This document shows, piece after piece, positions 1-9,862 of a stretch of 63,222 nucleotides of DNA. A program made the translations under genes and the position numbers. Origin of the DNA: Lingula anatina (taxonomy: Eukaryota > Brachiopoda > Lingulata > Lingulida > Lingulidae); contig NW_019776124.1 in the NCBI RefSeq assembly GCF_001039355.2, positions 491,224-554,445 on the forward strand, given 5' to 3'. The notes under the pieces are model-generated. The model did not search any database. It saw only the letters and a program-made list of their open reading frames with translations, and was not told where the DNA came from. Numbering within the stretch: position 1 is the first letter of the stretch; each line of letters starts with the position of its first letter.

Positions 1-177
1 CTCTCATCTGCCTGGGGCTCTGCACATTTTCTGTATTTCTACATAAGCAGTTGTATTGTTTTTTATGTCTTTAAACATTATGTAATATTATTTTATGCAC
101 TGTCATCATTTTTCAAATATTGAGACTTTCATAATGTGAATTTGAACTCTCATGGTCCTGAAACTGTAATCTTATTG

Positions 178-344
178 AAGGGGTGGATTGAGACCATCTT
201 CTGGGTCTTCCGGAAGACAGTCAGGTTATTAAGTTTATATTGACTGGTATCTATTTTTTTCTGTTGGAACACCATCAAAATGGAGGATGGATCAACATAG
301 ATACTTTGTAATACTGTCAGAAAATATCTCTGGGTCCGCTCCTG
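178..344 (+). mobile_element. hAT-like MITE, family 1, copy 1
   Basis: A short non-autonomous element of about 167 bp with degenerate termini related to CAGGGGCGGAT..ATCCGCCCCTG. It is flanked by the direct repeat TTATTG (172-177 and 345-350). The interior carries the motifs GTCTTCTGGGTCTTCCGGAAGAC-type and GGATCAACA, shared with copies at 19,407, 33,424 and 50,074. No coding capacity. The assignment to hAT rests on the CAGGGGCGG-type end and the 5-6 bp target duplications, so the superfamily is inferred. Confidence 0.75.
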
Positions 345-533
345 TTATTGACCATGTTACCTGTTGTGCAAGATTAAAATTCAGTGTTGACTGACAGTGC
401 TATTATAAGCATTATTTATTATTGCATCAAAATTGACAAAATGACCTTTTTTGCATCTTTATTTTCTGTTTTTTGTCTGTACATTTGACAGCTTTGCTGC
501 CTTGTTTATTAAAATTATGAATGCTTTCCTTCT

Positions 534-698
534 AGAGTTTTTAGTGTTTCACATATAAAGAGGAGTTTCCGAGAGGTCAGGAAAAAATGGCATGACCTCA
601 CGTCTCGCACTAAGCGCAAAGAGGCCAAACGCCGTGCAGCAGTGCGGCAGACAGGTGATGGTGTGGGGCCCAGTCCACTGTCAGAGTGGGAGAAGAAG
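534..698 (+). pseudogene. Myb/SANT-like DNA-binding domain exon (fragment)
   Basis: After a TTCCTTCTAG acceptor an open frame reads VFSVSHIKRSFREVRKKWHD, continuing LTSRTKRKEAKRR and PSPLSEWEKKV up to a possible donor AAG|GTGTTA at 699. The pattern (KKWHDL, basic KRKEAKRR, then GPSPLSEWEKK) is that of Myb/SANT-like domains of the MSANTD/NAIF1 type, the kind of DNA-binding partner encoded by PIF/Harbinger transposons. The N-terminal part of the domain is not visible. The last 58 bp are duplicated at 1,413. With the stop-bearing downstream exon and the minus-strand Harbinger transposase fragment at 3.45 kb, it is probably part of a decayed transposon or a transposon-derived gene. Confidence 0.6.
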
Positions 699-1377
699 GT
701 GTTATTTTGTTATTATTAAAATGAATTTGTATATTAAATTGCATAATGGCTAACTTCGTTTTATATTTAATTGCTTAAAGAACCTCAAGATGATATGAAG
801 TAGAGTAATTAACTTAGACTCTGTTTAATATGAATACTTCAACACTGAGTTTCACAGACATACGTACCATTGGAATGTCCAGTCACCAGGAGGCATATTT
901 TATACATACATATATCTCTATATATTTATACTAATTTCTATACTTATTAACAAAAAAAACTTAATTGGTAATTTCAAACATATAGCTTATGAAAGTGTTC
1001 AACATTGTCGCATAGTCGGCTTTTCATTTCTGTTGCTGCAACTGAACAGGAATATGTTCATTTATGAAAAATTATCACAGTGATTTAAAAGTACAATATC
1101 TGTAAAATTCAGAATATTGAAAAGATTGAGTTCTTATTGTATCATTTTATATTTAATTATTATAATTACATACATCTTCAAATTTCAGATGTAAGTGAAA
1201 GGCTCTACAACCTAGAGAAGGATTGCTTAGCATTAGAGGAGGAGAGGTTGAAAGTAGAAAAAGTGCGTTTACAGTAAGAAAGGGAGAGATTAGAAATTGA
1301 CAAAAGTAACAAAGTGGTATTTGAAAAAATAACAGAATACTGTGGAGTGAAGTTGGATGTACTGAAGTGTANAAATA

Positions 1378-1413
<36 letters not shown>

Positions 1414-2144
1414 GTGCGGCAGACAGGTGATTGTGTGGGGCCCAGTCCACTGTCAGAGTGGGAGAAGAAGGTGTTATTTTGTTATTATTAAAATGAATTT
1501 GTATATTAAATTGCATAATGGCTAACTTCGTTTTATATTTAATTGCTTAAAGAACCTCAAGATGATATGAAGTAGAGTAATTAACTTAGACTCTGTTTAA
1601 TATGAATACTTCAACACTGAGTTTCACAGACATACGTACCATTGGAATGTCCAGTCAGCAGGAGGCATATTTTATACATGTTTACATATATCTCTATATA
1701 TTTATACTGATTTCTATACTTATTAACAAAAACTTAATTGGTAATTTCAAACATATAGCTTATGAAAGTGTTCAACATTGTCGCATAGTCGGCTTTTCAT
1801 TTCTGTTGCTGCAACTGAACAGGAATATGTTCATTTATGAAAAATTATCAAAGTGATTTAAAAGTACAGTATCTGTAAAATTCAGAATATTGAAAAGATT
1901 GAGTTCTTATTGTATCATTTTATATTTAATTATTATAATTACATACATCTTCAAATTTCAGATGTAAGTGAAAGGCTTTACAACCTAGAGAAGGATTGCT
2001 TAGCATTAGAGGAGGAGAGGTTGAAAGTAGAAAAAGTGCGTTTACAGTAAGAAAGGGAGAGATTAGAAATTGACAAAAGTAACAAAGTGGTATTTGAAAA
2101 AATAACAGAATACTGTGAAGTGAAGTTGGATGTACTGAAGTGTA
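641..2144 (+). repeat. Tandem duplication, two ~731-bp copies
   Basis: Positions 641-1371 and 1413-2144 are near-identical, with only scattered substitutions and small indels. The repeat covers the end of the Myb/SANT exon, its intron and the coiled-coil exon. The junction is an N at 1372 followed by an (ATT)n run to about 1412. The copy at 1413 therefore starts in mid-exon and cannot be a complete gene copy. It is either a recent tandem duplication or an assembly artefact; the single N at the junction makes the second possible. Confidence 0.9.
1189..1371 (+). pseudogene. Coiled-coil exon downstream of Myb/SANT exon, copy A
   Basis: Follows an AAATTTCAG acceptor. It reads VSERLYNLEKDCLALEEERL and KVEKVRLQ, then a TAA stop, then in the same frame ERERLEIDKSNKVVFEKITE and YCGVKLDVLKC. 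The charged, leucine-rich heptads fit the C-terminal coiled coil of Myb/SANT transposon-associated proteins. The in-frame TAA is present in both tandem copies, so the break predates the duplication, or the stop is the true end and the rest is relic. The sequence runs into an N and an (ATT)n tract. Confidence 0.5.
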
Positions 2145-2170
2145 AGTCTCTTGTAGATACTTACCAGTGA
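1962..2170 (+). pseudogene. Coiled-coil exon downstream of Myb/SANT exon, copy B
   Basis: Second copy of the coiled-coil exon, with the same AAATTTCAG acceptor and the same internal TAA after VRLQ. It differs by CGVK to CEVK and extends in frame to KCKSLVDTYQ and a TGA at 2168-2170, which shows the original C terminus lost from copy A at the repeat junction. Confidence 0.5.
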
Positions 2171-3452
2171 GTGCATCTTATTGGGATCATGATATTTTAG
2201 GTTTTTGCCAAGACACATACTAGCTGTTTTAAGTATCACTTGGATTGGACCATATTACTGTATGCAATTCAAATGACACATTGCAAGGGAAATGTCAAAC
2301 TTTCATAAGGAGAGTTCCAAATTATTAAAATATTTTGTTTCAAAACCATCCAGATCAAATTAATTTTGGTAAATTATTATTTTAATTTATTAATTTTTTT
2401 GTCTGTGAATGTGTGAAATATTAATTTTTTCACATATTGGCATTTTCAAGGTGAGACACAACTTGAAGACCTTTTTTACTCACATTGTCTGGATGTCCAT
2501 AATACTTATATTATTTTAATTTTGTATTATATATGCTGTTGAGTATTATGTTATATTGCATCAAAATTGGCCAAATCCCTATTGTCACCCTGCCGCCACA
2601 AATGTAATGAAAAATAAAACTTTGTTACTTATTTTTTTATGTACAAGAATGATTATAAGGATATACATACAGCTGATATTAAAAATGCCAACTTGACTGT
2701 ATTATTTTTTCCTTTAATTTATGCAATTTCTTTTTGATAATTTTTCAGTATTTTTCATTTAGTAATTTTCAATATTTGAATCAGTTTGATCATTCAGTAC
2801 TGTATTTTAAACTAAGTTTATGACCTCAGCAAAGAACTGGAATTTGTTACAAATCTTTTATAAGGGATATTTTTCATTTGCTTTTGTCCTTGAAAAGGAC
2901 TTTATTTTTATATTGTACTTATTAACTTTAATTTAGACAAGAATATACATTTAGGAAATTGTTTATAAAATTATTTTTATATTTTATTTTATATTTTCAT
3001 AATGTTATTGTTTCATAAAATAAAAAAAATTATGTAAAATATAACTTGACCGTCTGTTTTGTTTCTTACATAAACTTAAAAGTGATTTTATTTTGCCCTA
3101 TTTGCATTGAAAGTGTACTTCAAAAGTAATTGACTTAAAGTATCAGTCTTTTTGATTCCTGGAAATTGTTATTAAATTTCCTGCATGAAAACTAGCTGTT
3201 ATATAAATCAAATTTGTACACCTTTGTCATTTTGTACACTTATTTTAAATTTCAGTTCTTAATATTATATGCAAAATATATGCAAAATATAATAAAATAT
3301 AACATTAATTTTAAAGAGAAAATCAGTTTTCATTATTTTATTTACTTTTATTTAATGAAAAAATAATCCTTATTCATCCCACAACGATTCATAAATGATC
3401 CAACTGAGAGTTAGAGAAAAATACCAGGAGAATATGGAAGTGTGTGTGAGAC
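2171..3452. other. AT-rich stretch, no gene recognised
   Basis: Long A/T runs and no ORF of convincing composition on either strand. I see no terminal repeats or RNA gene. It separates the plus-strand Myb/SANT fragments from the minus-strand transposase fragment and may be the decayed middle of one PIF/Harbinger element (inference). Confidence 0.5.
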
Positions 3453-3809
3453 TCAGAGATCCAATGCAAATACACGTAATGCAGCAAGAACTTGAGTAGT
3501 GGGTGACAGTGCTCGAGACCTCGTAGTCGTTCTTTTCAGGGGTTCTTCAATAATATTGGCCAGTTTGAGCACATTCTCCTGCGTCATGCGGTATCTCTTA
3601 TGAAAAATATGGGGTTGGAACTCTACCATAGGATCTATACGTCTCACACACCTTCTTTTAGCATTTTCCTGGCATTTTTCTCTTACAACAACAAAACTAG
3701 CCGCTATGACGATTTCAATATAATGACCAAGAACGCATGCGTAAAAACACTTGCGTCTTGTTTGTATCGCCGCAAATAATAGCCTCGAAACTAATGGTGA
3801 TTTGGACAT
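3453..3809 (-). pseudogene. PIF/Harbinger transposase-like N-terminal fragment
   Basis: A 118-residue minus-strand ORF starting at 3809. Its second half resembles the region before the DDE domain of HARBI1-type nucleases: RRIDPMVEF, FHKRYRMTQENVLKLANII, then TTTRSRALSPTTQVLAALRV. The arrangement (FxxRYRMTxENVLxL, then SRALSPxTQVLxALRxFA) is characteristic. The frame stops immediately after the VFA motif, where the catalytic domain should begin, so no DDE triad is present and the fragment cannot be an active transposase. It faces the plus-strand Myb/SANT fragments, the convergent layout seen in two-ORF Harbinger elements. Three TWA-flanked MITEs elsewhere in the window may be relatives. Confidence 0.65.
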
Positions 3810-3828
3810 TAGCGCACGTCCGGGATTT

Positions 3829-3979
3829 GCGAAGCTTTCGAGATACGAGATAGAGCACGCTAGCCATGCTAGCGCAGGCGCTCAAGATAGCGAATCTTTC
3901 GAGATACGGGATAGCGCACGCTAGCCATGCTAGAGCGTGTGCGCAACACAGCGAACCTTTCGAGATTCCGAGCCCAGGG
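3829..3979. repeat. 61-bp tandem repeat carrying GCTAGC hairpins
   Basis: Units begin GCGAA(G/T/C)CTTTCGAGAT at 3829, 3890 and 3951 (period 61 bp; the third is partial). The first two each contain a short palindromic hairpin of the form GCTAGC-CAT-GCTAG. It lies between the start of the Harbinger transposase fragment and the 5' LTR, and could be a subterminal repeat of the DNA transposon (inference). Confidence 0.7.
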
Positions 3980-4021
3980 AGACATGGAGGAGACAGCTAG
4001 GGTTATCAAGGTACACAGTAT

Positions 4022-4269
4022 TGTTGTGTTCGTACATTTTCCTACCTTCACCCGGTGTGCTCTCCCTGCGCGGAGAGCGCGCAATTACGGTAAGACTGCG
4101 CACACCAGGTGGAGAGCCCAACTTCCCTGCCTGATCCCGGTGAGTACAACTCAACCACAGCTACCGTGCAGACGTGTACGGTACAGACGACAAAAATAAT
4201 CAGAATTGAGACACAATACACAGTGATCTACAATCCCACTCCGTAAGTAGAACCAGTGAATACTTTATT
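4022..4269 (+). repeat. 5' LTR
   Basis: Starts TGTTGTGTTCG and matches the 3' LTR along its whole length with roughly ten substitutions and one 1-base indel. It contains a 7-bp stem GCTCTCC..GGAGAGC. Its end reads ..TACTTTATT instead of the expected ..TACTTTACA, so the terminal CA appears mutated. The candidate PBS begins at once. Confidence 0.85.
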
Positions 4270-4523
4270 GGCGACAAGGCATTCGTAACTTGCAATTTTG
4301 CGGGCCTAAAGCTTAGTTTTCGCTGCGATCTAGCTGAAAGTAGATTACGCGGGAAATTCCTCTGTCTAACATCCTTTTGAATAATTGGGTGGAGCGGCGG
4401 TCAAAATTGTAGTTTCAGTTTTGGATCATAAAGGTTACCGCTTCAGGAGACACTGGTATTTGTTGCGTATCTACTGTATTTTCAGTGCTTACGTGTGTGA
4501 ATTGTGATATAAAGATATAAAAA

Positions 4524-5135
4524 TTGAGAAGGTATAAAACTTTCAAACTTCATTTTGAGAAAGAAAAATATCTTGATATAATACAAGATAAAGAAAAACG
4601 TCAAACCCTAACCAAATTCAGAATCAGCAGCCACAATTTGCACATAGAAACAGGTCGCCACGTCAAGGGTAAACCAACACCAGTTGAAGAAAGAAAATGC
4701 CAAATCTGCCACTCTGGATTCATAGAGGATGAAGAACACTTCTTAATTACACAGAAAAGAACTCTTTAAAATAATACAAAGCAGCCACACATGCTTTGCA
4801 CATTTAAACAACAAAGATAATTTCCACTTTATAATGAATAATCCAAACGAAACAGTGATAATTTCCTTGGCCAAATTCCTTAACCTTGCTTTTAACAAAA
4901 GAAACTGTGCTACATCTTCAACTTCATGATGTCTATCAATAACTACTATAAATACGAAGATTTAGTTCACATAGTAGAAACATTGGTACAGTTCTATACA
5001 TGTATTTTGGTGCTATTTATCTATGTATTTTGCTATTACTATTATCATTATTATTGCTGCTATTACCTTATCTATGTACATTTTCACCAGCTCAGTCTGG
5101 TGCAGAAAGTATTAATAAAGCATATATATAAAGGA
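4524..5135 (+). pseudogene. Non-LTR retrotransposon ORF2 C-terminal remnant
   Basis: The frame at 4524 reads RRYKTFKLHFEKEKYLDII, then KRQTLTKFRISSHNLHIETG and a zinc-like ERKCQICHSGFIEDEEHFLI. After a +1 frameshift near 4765 it continues as FAHLNNKDNFHFIMNN and NETVIISLAKFLNLAFNKRN to a stop at 4929. This order is the C-terminal tail of invertebrate LINE-type reverse transcriptases (YLxxI..RxxLTKFRxSxHxLxIExGR..CxxC..EDExHFL). The 3' end with CAGCTCAGTCTGGTGCAG and TTAATAAAG near 5120 is probably its 3' UTR. The copy is 5'-truncated and frameshifted, and sits in the leader of the LTR element, either as a nested insertion or a captured leader. Confidence 0.65.
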
Positions 5136-5489
5136 GACGTTGGTCTCATTCCCCTGTGTGTTGTTATCAAAGCTGAATTTTCCCCAAGACTGAGGTGCAC
5201 ACGTAATATTTTAGTTTCTTTGTTTCTTTAGTTTATTTGAAAGAATAAAATATTGACTTCAGTGTTTTTGTTGATTATTCTTTTGTATTTTAGATAGGAT
5301 TCTGAACAGAATTTCTGTCTAAATTCAACTTATTGCGTTGTGTGCCGAAGTCTTCCTTCCCCGAATTTGAATTAACTGTACGTTTTTGGATTCTATTTAT
5401 AGTGAATTTCGCTATAAGCTTGGTAGTGTATTGTGATTTGATAGGTGAAATTATTTTGAATCAATTTAATTCTCGCTTACAAATGTACA

Positions 5490-7529
5490 ATGGCGAGTGC
5501 ATCAAGGTTGCCAATCAATCGTGCGACTTACGATGAGCTCGTTACGCTGCCGGGTATAGGTCCTAAACGTGCAGAAAGGATAATATACGCTAGAAAGCAA
5601 GGGATACCCGTGACCAGATCCAACATTTTGGAAATTTGTGGATCCAATACCGGATCAAATAAAATAAAAAATTTCTCTTTTGGGGGTACTCACAGCAGTG
5701 AATTAGGATCTGAAGTCAACATGGGTGACCTAGACCCTAGCGTATTATCCACTCAAAAAACTCATTACACAACTTCTAAAGTGACTTCCTACATTCAGCA
5801 TGAAGGAAGAGCGGCTGCTGAGAGATATAGGGTGGAATTTGAAAAAATTCTCAAACTGGGTGAGAAAATTCAACACCAAGAACAAATTTCTCGCAGTAAA
5901 AATGTAAAAAACGCTGCTAATTATTCACCATCGACATATTCTAAATCAAAATCTTGTTCAAAATCACATTTTCACTCAGCTATTGACCCGAAATCTTTCA
6001 CATCGCAGCCAGCCACTTTAGCCTCTGAACACGACATTTTTGCTCTGCCTATTGAGAGGCTGCGTGCCAATAACAAAGATAAAAAAATAACATCTGCTCT
6101 GCATGCAAAGTCTCCAGGCCGCGTCATGAACCCTGATACTGTTACTTCCTTGCCGAATGGTAAGGACAGTAGTCGGCACTTTGCTCCGTCTGTCCATAAG
6201 GGTGATGTGAATTATGATCTGTATCAGTTTCATGTTCCTAAACCCGAACGGCGGCAAAGACATGTTGAGCAATATTTTGCCGAAACAGTTCAACAAAATC
6301 ATGAATACCGGTCTAGTTCAATAGGAAAACATTATACGCGACCTAGAATCTCGTCTCCCGTTTTCTGTGACGAACCACTAATTTATGAAAGGGATAACAG
6401 CGAAAAAGAATACTTTCGGCTATCCAAACCAGAAAAAGTAGGTCCAAAATGTAAAAAGGACAGAGTAGACCCCAGTGATTTACCTAAGTAATTATCGTTT
6501 GACGGAAACAGTGACGACTGGGAGTCTTTCAGAAAAAGATATGAAAGTTATCGCCAGATAAAAGAGTGGTCAGAAAACGAGTGTCTGGACTACCTTCTGT
6601 GGTGTCTTGAAGGCGAGGCTTTGGCACTGTATAATAGCCATCTCAGAGCAAATAAAAATGTGTCGTACACATCTATAATGAAAGAAATGGACTTGGTGTT
6701 CGGGATTTAAAAACATCCCGATTCGGCTCGCCTGGCATTTCATACTGCCGTTCAATCGCAAAACGAAACGTTAAACCAATGGCTGTGCCGCGTTTTGTTA
6801 TTGGTCAGAGATGCTTATCCTGATAAATCAGAGTCTTTTAGGACAAAAGAAACAATATCAAAATTTTCTCAAGGCTGTATTGATCAGGATGCTGGGCGTT
6901 ATACTAGTTTAAAGCACCCGGCAAGCATCAGCGACGCAATAACACATATGGTGGACTATCAACATGTTTGTAAACCCACGATTAGTCAAATACAAACAAG
7001 AAAAATACATGAAAAAATTCAAATATGTTCTCTTAATCTTACAGCTAGAGAAAATCAACAATCTCCATCTGAAAATGTTGAAAAACTAGTTAAGTCCATC
7101 ATAGAGAAACGCGTCAGCCAGCAGCCAAAATTGAGCACAATTCAATTCAATTCAATGGCTGACTTGGAAAAAACGGTTGAACATTTGGTTAGGAAGTCCA
7201 CACCTAAAACATCAAGTGTGTGTTTCTTCTGTAAAAGAAAAGACCATTTTAAAAGAAATTGCCAGAAATATAAAGAGTTCTTAAAACGAAAAAATACTGA
7301 AAAAGAACTCGAAAAACAAAAGCGAGCTGATAACGCTGAGTCATTTAAATTTAAGGTTCGAGCATTGAGTGCATGTTCAAAAACACCGTCTCAAATGCAT
7401 GGCACTAAAAAACCTCACCTAGTGGAACAATCATTGCAGCAAAATCAACGTAGGGGCGTAGAGTGGGATTCTGATCCTAGTATAGATCAAAATGCGGGGT
7501 ATTCGTCCATTACGTGGTCTCGGGTGTAG
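5490..7529 (+). pseudogene. gag-like gene with N-terminal helix-hairpin-helix and zinc knuckle
   Basis: One frame of about 680 codons from ATG 5490, broken by in-frame TAA codons at 6489-6491 and 6708-6710. Residues ~10-45 form a helix-hairpin-helix motif (ELVTLPGIGPKRAERIIYAR). A low-complexity, Ser/Lys-rich middle follows. A capsid-like stretch begins after the first stop (FDGNSDDWESFRKRYESY, then ECLDYLLWCLEGEALALYNS), typical of Retrotrans_gag. A CX2CX4HX4C zinc knuckle (CFFCKRKDHFKRNC) lies near 7220-7262, followed by a basic tail. The HHH domain is unusual for gag. The frame ends before any protease signature. The stops could be inactivating mutations, or the first block (333 codons, intact) could still be expressed alone. 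Translation is presumed from the first ATG after the leader. Confidence 0.7.
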
Positions 7530-9016
7530 ATCAGTGGAAAAGTGGACGTGGGCGCGCAGATTTTTGAAATGTCAGGGAGAGTGTATTGCGCGCATTTAAG
7601 GTTAGTCACCAGTTTTTAGTTATATTGACCTACTATCTCTTGCTGCAGGGAATTGGAAATTTAGAAATACAGGTTTGCGACAAAATTTAGTGGTGAGATT
7701 AACTCTTGTACATGTTGCACCAATGACTGTTGAAAATTGAATGCATATGCTCAGTGCAATTTGGGTTTTCTGGAAATTAACGGAAGAAATGATATAAAAA
7801 GAAAACGGATTCACAGATAAAACAGCACCAGTAAGTGTAGCGAAAAGAAAAGGACAGTGGTATCCCCAAAATCGGAACATGATTCCATGCGAAATCAATA
7901 AACAGACTGAAAGGTAGTCATGGAAAGACATAAAGAGTAAAATGGGGTCACTGATTCAGAGAATGGTGCTGTACGAAAATTCCGATCAATAAAGAAAACT
8001 TCGTGTGGTAAAGTCATGTGGTAGCTACAGTAGCAAATAACATTTTGGAAACCTCTAAATTGGATTGGTATTAGCTTAGGGGGGTGGATTGTAAAGAAAA
8101 AAAAAACATCTGTACCTGCATTATCAGTTACAAAGCTGATGAGACAACATGTACCGATCTACCGGTGGTAACACCTGGAATTATTCGTAAAATCAGTTGT
8201 TACTACGAACCGGTATCGAATCTTTAAATACGCTTGTGGGATAAAACATACTAGTGGAGGTTTTCATTCACCCTCCTATAACTGGTAACATCCCTATAAC
8301 AAGTGTACACCCGAACAAGACTTAACTTGTGGGATTAAATTCTGCAGGGGTTTCAAGTGTTAATTCCCCTAATTTCGAGAACATCCCTAGAACAAGTTAC
8401 CGATTGAAAAGGACTAAATGTCACAGACTCTGAAGGTGGGTGGAAGCACTAAGGGCCCTTCAAGTGCCCCATTCACTGGAAGACGTTTGTAAAACTAAAA
8501 AATTAACACAAAACTACCGGTAGTATAACATCTTTCAAGACTACAGACATCGGGAGTCCAAATTTAAATAAAACCGCTGGTGACGTTCACATCGGGCTAG
8601 TTCTTCGGGTTGCGTGTCTCTAGTAAAACCGGTTATCCCTGGACATCTGGAAGTGATGTTTAAAGTATCTAAAGGGAATAGTGTAGAATCAAATTTAGAA
8701 GGGGTGTTTTCTAAATTGAAATATGTTTTTACTAGAGACAATTTGATCTTGGTCGGTCTTAAGTCACTCAACGTGGAAATGAAGCCGGAAGTGCCGAATC
8801 CCTTAAATCGCGTATGCAGTGGATGCTTGCGTGTGTCATGCAGAAAGCATAGGGGGCATTGTTAACGGAATGTTAACAACCGGATTCATGCTAGGCTGAC
8901 AAGAGTCTCAATCTGTGTGGACATCAGCACCAGTGTTAAATAAGTAAACGTGACGTCATGGTGAAATTTTTCCAATAGGGAAAATAAAACATTTGCTAGC
9001 AATATCCTTATAGAAT
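7530..9016 (+). other. Internal region of LTR element, no pol domains
   Basis: About 1.5 kb with only short frames. The longest, at 8614-8865 (+, 83 codons), has two Cys/His clusters near its end (VCSGCLRVSCRKHRGHC) but matches no family I recognise. No RT (YxDD), RNase H or integrase (HHCC/DDE) motif is visible in either strand. It is non-coding or eroded. Confidence 0.5.
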
Positions 9017-9499
9017 TAGACTATCACTCTGTGATGTAGTTTATTTTTGCGTTTAAGAAGAATGGCTACAGTCTACATGTATGTTGAGAACAATGGACTA
9101 TAACTGTTATGTAGCTTATTTCTGTGTTAACACATGACTACAGTCCATATGACTATCACTCTGTGATGTAGTTTATTTTGTGTTAATAAATCGCTACAGT
9201 CTATTGTGATCAATGTACTATAACTGTTATGTAGCTTATTTTTGTGTTAACACGTGACTACAATCTAATTTGATGAAACTTTTTGAAATACCGGGATCTT
9301 ATTTTTGCATTCCATTTTTCTTTTCATTTATTTATGAGAATATTTGGAACGGACTATCACTATATTTTTGGTGATGTGACTGGCTGGTGAATGAACAGCT
9401 TATCACAGTCTGTTCTACTGTTTATTTATTTTTTGTATTTTTCTTCGGCGGACTATCACCTCGGTGATGTTGTTAGTACTAACAGCTAATGACAGTCTG
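9017..9499 (+). repeat. Array of six three-way-junction hairpin modules
   Basis: Six modules of about 45-70 nt occur at 9017-9075, 9093-9148, 9151-9201, 9217-9262, 9347-9415 and 9449-9499. Each has an outer stem ending GACT..AGTC, a first hairpin (ATCAC..GTGAT or ATAAC..GTTAT) and a second stem (GTAG..CTAC, or GTGA..TCAC in module 5). The stems abut with little or no unpaired sequence. The outer stem is longer where flanks pair: TAGACT/AGTCTA in module 1, ATGGACT/AGTCCAT in module 2, and GAACGGACT/AGTCTGTTC with one G.U in module 5. Module 4 has a degenerate outer stem. Modules 1/3 and 2/4 are sequence pairs; 5 and 6 differ in sequence yet keep the fold. It lies ~115 bp upstream of the 3' LTR. 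Function unknown. Confidence 0.75.
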
Positions 9500-9613
9500 T
9501 ACGAATATTTCAACTGGAATCCACTTTATTTTATTTATCGAAAGGAATTTTGAGTTTGTACATGGACGAACATGTATTTATAAGTAGCTCCTTTCAAATA
9601 AAAGTGGGGAGAA

Positions 9614-9862
9614 TGTTGTGTTTGTGCATTTTCCCACCTTCACCCGCTGTGCTCTCCCTGCGCGGAGAGCGCGCAATTACGGTAAGTACTGCGCACACCA
9701 GGTGGAGAGCCCAACTTCCCTGCCTGATCCCGGTGAGTACAACTCAACCACAGCTACCGTGCAGACGCGTACGGTACCGACTACGAAAATTATCAGAATT
9801 GAGACACAATACACAGTGATCTACAATCTCACTCCGTAAGTAGAACCAGTGAATACTTTACA
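9614..9862 (+). repeat. 3' LTR
   Basis: Begins TGTTGTG directly after a purine tract and ends ..TACTTTACA, giving the usual TG..CA ends. It is about 95% identical by eye to the 5' LTR, including the GCTCTCC..GGAGAGC hairpin. Confidence 0.85.

Larger units (their letters stand above)
4022..9862 (+). mobile_element. LTR retroelement without recognisable pol (~5.8 kb)
   Basis: Two direct long terminal repeats (4022-4269 and 9614-9862) bracket a leader with a TGG-initiated candidate primer-binding site (TGGCGACAAGG at 4269), a gag pseudogene (5490-7529) and a purine-rich tract (AAAGTGGGGAGAA) directly abutting the 3' LTR. No protease, reverse transcriptase, RNase H or integrase frame is seen from 7530 to 9613. 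It is therefore non-autonomous or internally deleted. I found no convincing target-site duplication (AGTAT before, ACCAA after), so the element may be rearranged, or its termini may be products of recombination. A LINE remnant lies in the leader. Confidence 0.8.

Noticed and set aside
1602-1856. 84-residue ORF in the tandem duplication
   Set aside because: Lies in the intron between the Myb/SANT and coiled-coil exons; the corresponding frame in the other copy is interrupted.
9017-9499. Hammerhead ribozyme or tRNA array
   Set aside because: No CUGAUGA/GAAA core and no T-arm or anticodon pattern; only the three-way fold is shared.
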